Shown here: positions 63,035 through 64,000 of the stretch, one piece after another
Layout of the letters: each line of letters starts with the position of its first letter
Position numbering within the stretch: the stretch's first letter is position 1
Assembly: GCA_035356615.1 (NCBI GenBank)
Contig: DAOQSN010000006.1
Coordinates: forward strand, 1 to 64,000
Direction of reading: 5' to 3'
Source of the DNA: JAKQDH01 sp029558835
GTDB lineage: Bacteria > Planctomycetota > Phycisphaerae > UBA1845
DNA length: 64,000 nt
Notes under the pieces: generated by a model
Told to the model about the DNA's origin: nothing
Database searches by the model: none
What the model saw: the letters and a program-made list of their open reading frames with translations, nothing else
Translations under genes and position numbers: made by a program

Positions 63035-64000
63035 CTACGGCGTTGTCTGTAGAAACTCGAGCACCGCCTCGCGCCGCGCCTCAACGTGCGTGAAGAGTTC
63101 TTCGAGCCCCCGCTCGAACTCCTCCGCCCCCGACAGCAGCGTATAGCCGGCCTGCTCACCCTCCGTCCCCACCACATACGGAGCGATCAGATCGTGTTCG
63201 GCCTGGTACCGGGCCTGCGTGGCCTCGACCGCGAACGCGCCGTCGATCGCCTCCCGCACATGGGCCACGTACTTGTTCCAGTACACGGGATCGTCCGCCA
63301 GGTACCGAATCAAGGGCCACTGCTCACTGACCTCCGCCAGGCTCAAAGACAGGGCACCCCCCATCCCTCCACCACCGCCCGCGCCCCCCACGCCCATGCC
63401 CGACGCCAGCGCCATGTTGTTGTCCCACGGAATCCAGCTCAGGCGCCCGCCGTCGTCCGGGTTGCCATAGAGGTAATAGTTCTGCGCCATGTTCCCGTAC
63501 GTGTCCCAGTTCTGGATCACCGTGTTGACGGCCAGCCAGCGCAGGAAACCGTCCACGTTGAGCACCGCTTCCAGGCCCGCCCGCCAGGCCGCGGCATCGG
63601 ACCGATCGGCGTTCAGCGCGGCGATGGCCGCCTGCACGTCGCTGAAATCCGCCTCGTTCTCGTTAGTCTCCTTGTCGAAGTCGTCCTCGCGGAACGTCGC
63701 CCACGTCGACGTGGGTTTGTACAGATTGCCGGAGTCGTCGCCGAACTGCGCCGTAAGCATCGGCGACGCGGGGATCTCCGTCATCGTATACAACCCGAAG
63801 TACACCGGCCCGTCGCCGTGGTCGATGTACACACGGTAGAATGCCGTGCGCGGCGCGGGCACCCCGGCCGCCCGGAAGATGTCGTGCGCCACCTTCTCGC
63901 GCAGGTACGAGGAATCCGACCAGTTGCTTGCCAGCGTCAGCTCCTTGAAACCGTAGAAGCGCTGGTTGTTGATTTGTGGGTATTCGTCCTCGAACTGGTC
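63035..64000 (-). CDS. CotH-family protein kinase (partial, runs off the window)
   Basis: The C-terminal part of a CotH kinase; the frame is open to the right edge and continues beyond it. Conserved blocks: YGFKELTLASNWSDSSYLRE, APRTAFYRVYID, FGLYTMTE, NVDGFLRWLAVNTVIQNWDTYG, QNYYLY and WIPWDNNMAL, the last holding the metal-binding Asp of the kinase. A Gly-rich loop (GVGGAGGGGG) follows. CotH phosphorylates proteins of the spore coat in Bacillus; in Gram-negative relatives the substrate is unknown. The apparent start at 63892 is internal, because family sequence continues upstream. Confidence 0.9.
   Translation of the reverse strand, partial: DQFEDEYPQINNQRFYGFKELTLASNWSDSSYLREKVAHDIFRAAGVPAPRTAFYRVYIDHGDGPVYFGLYTMTEIPASPMLTAQFGDDSGNLYKPTSTWATFREDDFDKETNENEADFSDVQAAIAALNADRSDAAAWRAGLEAVLNVDGFLRWLAVNTVIQNWDTYGNMAQNYYLYGNPDDGGRLSWIPWDNNMALASGMGVGGAGGGGGMGGALSLSLAEVSEQWPLIRYLADDPVYWNKYVAHVREAIDGAFAVEATQARYQAEHDLIAPYVVGTEGEQAGYTLLSGAEEFERGLEELFTHVEARREAVLEFLQTTP

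Overview
The window is GC-rich and gene-dense. It looks like a chromosomal segment of a member of the Planctomycetota, most likely from the Phycisphaerae side. That is inference from three marker types: a lipoprotein with an Asn-Asp-Asn linker followed by a beta-helix, dockerin-like C-termini without visible cohesins, and an HYExAFE-family protein. No rRNA, tRNA, CRISPR array or complete phage was found.

Layout. (1) 158-27669, minus strand: an almost complete Wzx/Wzy-type exopolysaccharide locus read from right to left. It starts with a NusG/RfaH-like antiterminator (27085-27669). Then follow a heparinase-like protein, a sugar nucleotidyltransferase, a Wzc-type co-polymerase/tyrosine kinase, an initiating sugar-phosphate transferase fused to a pseudo-nucleotidyltransferase and beta-helix, a Wza-type exporter, an unknown protein coupled to a WecG/TagA transferase, a double GT4 protein, DUF362 and CapK-like proteins, a GT-C transferase, a Wzy-like polymerase, a sulfotransferase, a Wzx flippase, a GT4 enzyme and a formyltransferase/propeller protein. 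An IstB remnant sits near its far end. The product is inferred to be a sulfated surface polysaccharide. (2) 28547-36847: a secreted subtilase with a seven-bladed propeller and a dockerin-like tail, a YbgC-like thioesterase, a winged-helix regulator behind a consensus sigma-70 promoter, three tiny membrane proteins, a HYExAFE nuclease-like protein and a YkgJ-like cysteine-cluster protein. (3) 36987-45884: housekeeping genes rsmD, a CCA-adding-type nucleotidyltransferase, a lone fliN-like gene, the fatty-acid operon rpmF-fabH-fabD-fabG-acpP-fabF (no plsX), and nth. (4) 46650-49659: an accessory patch with a methyltransferase, an IS66 transposase missing its catalytic middle, a dockerin fragment and a lipoprotein. 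(5) 49960-55886: an O-methyltransferase, Mrp/ApbC, a LolA-fold protein, a histidine kinase and response regulator, and a CBS protein. (6) 55991-64000, minus strand: a large beta-helix lipoprotein, a HlyD-like adaptor, and a DUF4956 / VTC polyphosphate polymerase / CotH kinase trio running off the right edge.

Between genes the window is seeded with several families of short palindromic dispersed repeats, called A, B, C and the CTCTCCC hairpins here. They account for much of the non-coding DNA. The two most unusual protein-level features are the pseudo-nucleotidyltransferase/LbetaH/sugar-transferase fusion next to a free-standing relative, and the CotH-VTC-DUF4956 module with a HlyD-like adaptor and a nested three-stem hairpin beside it.
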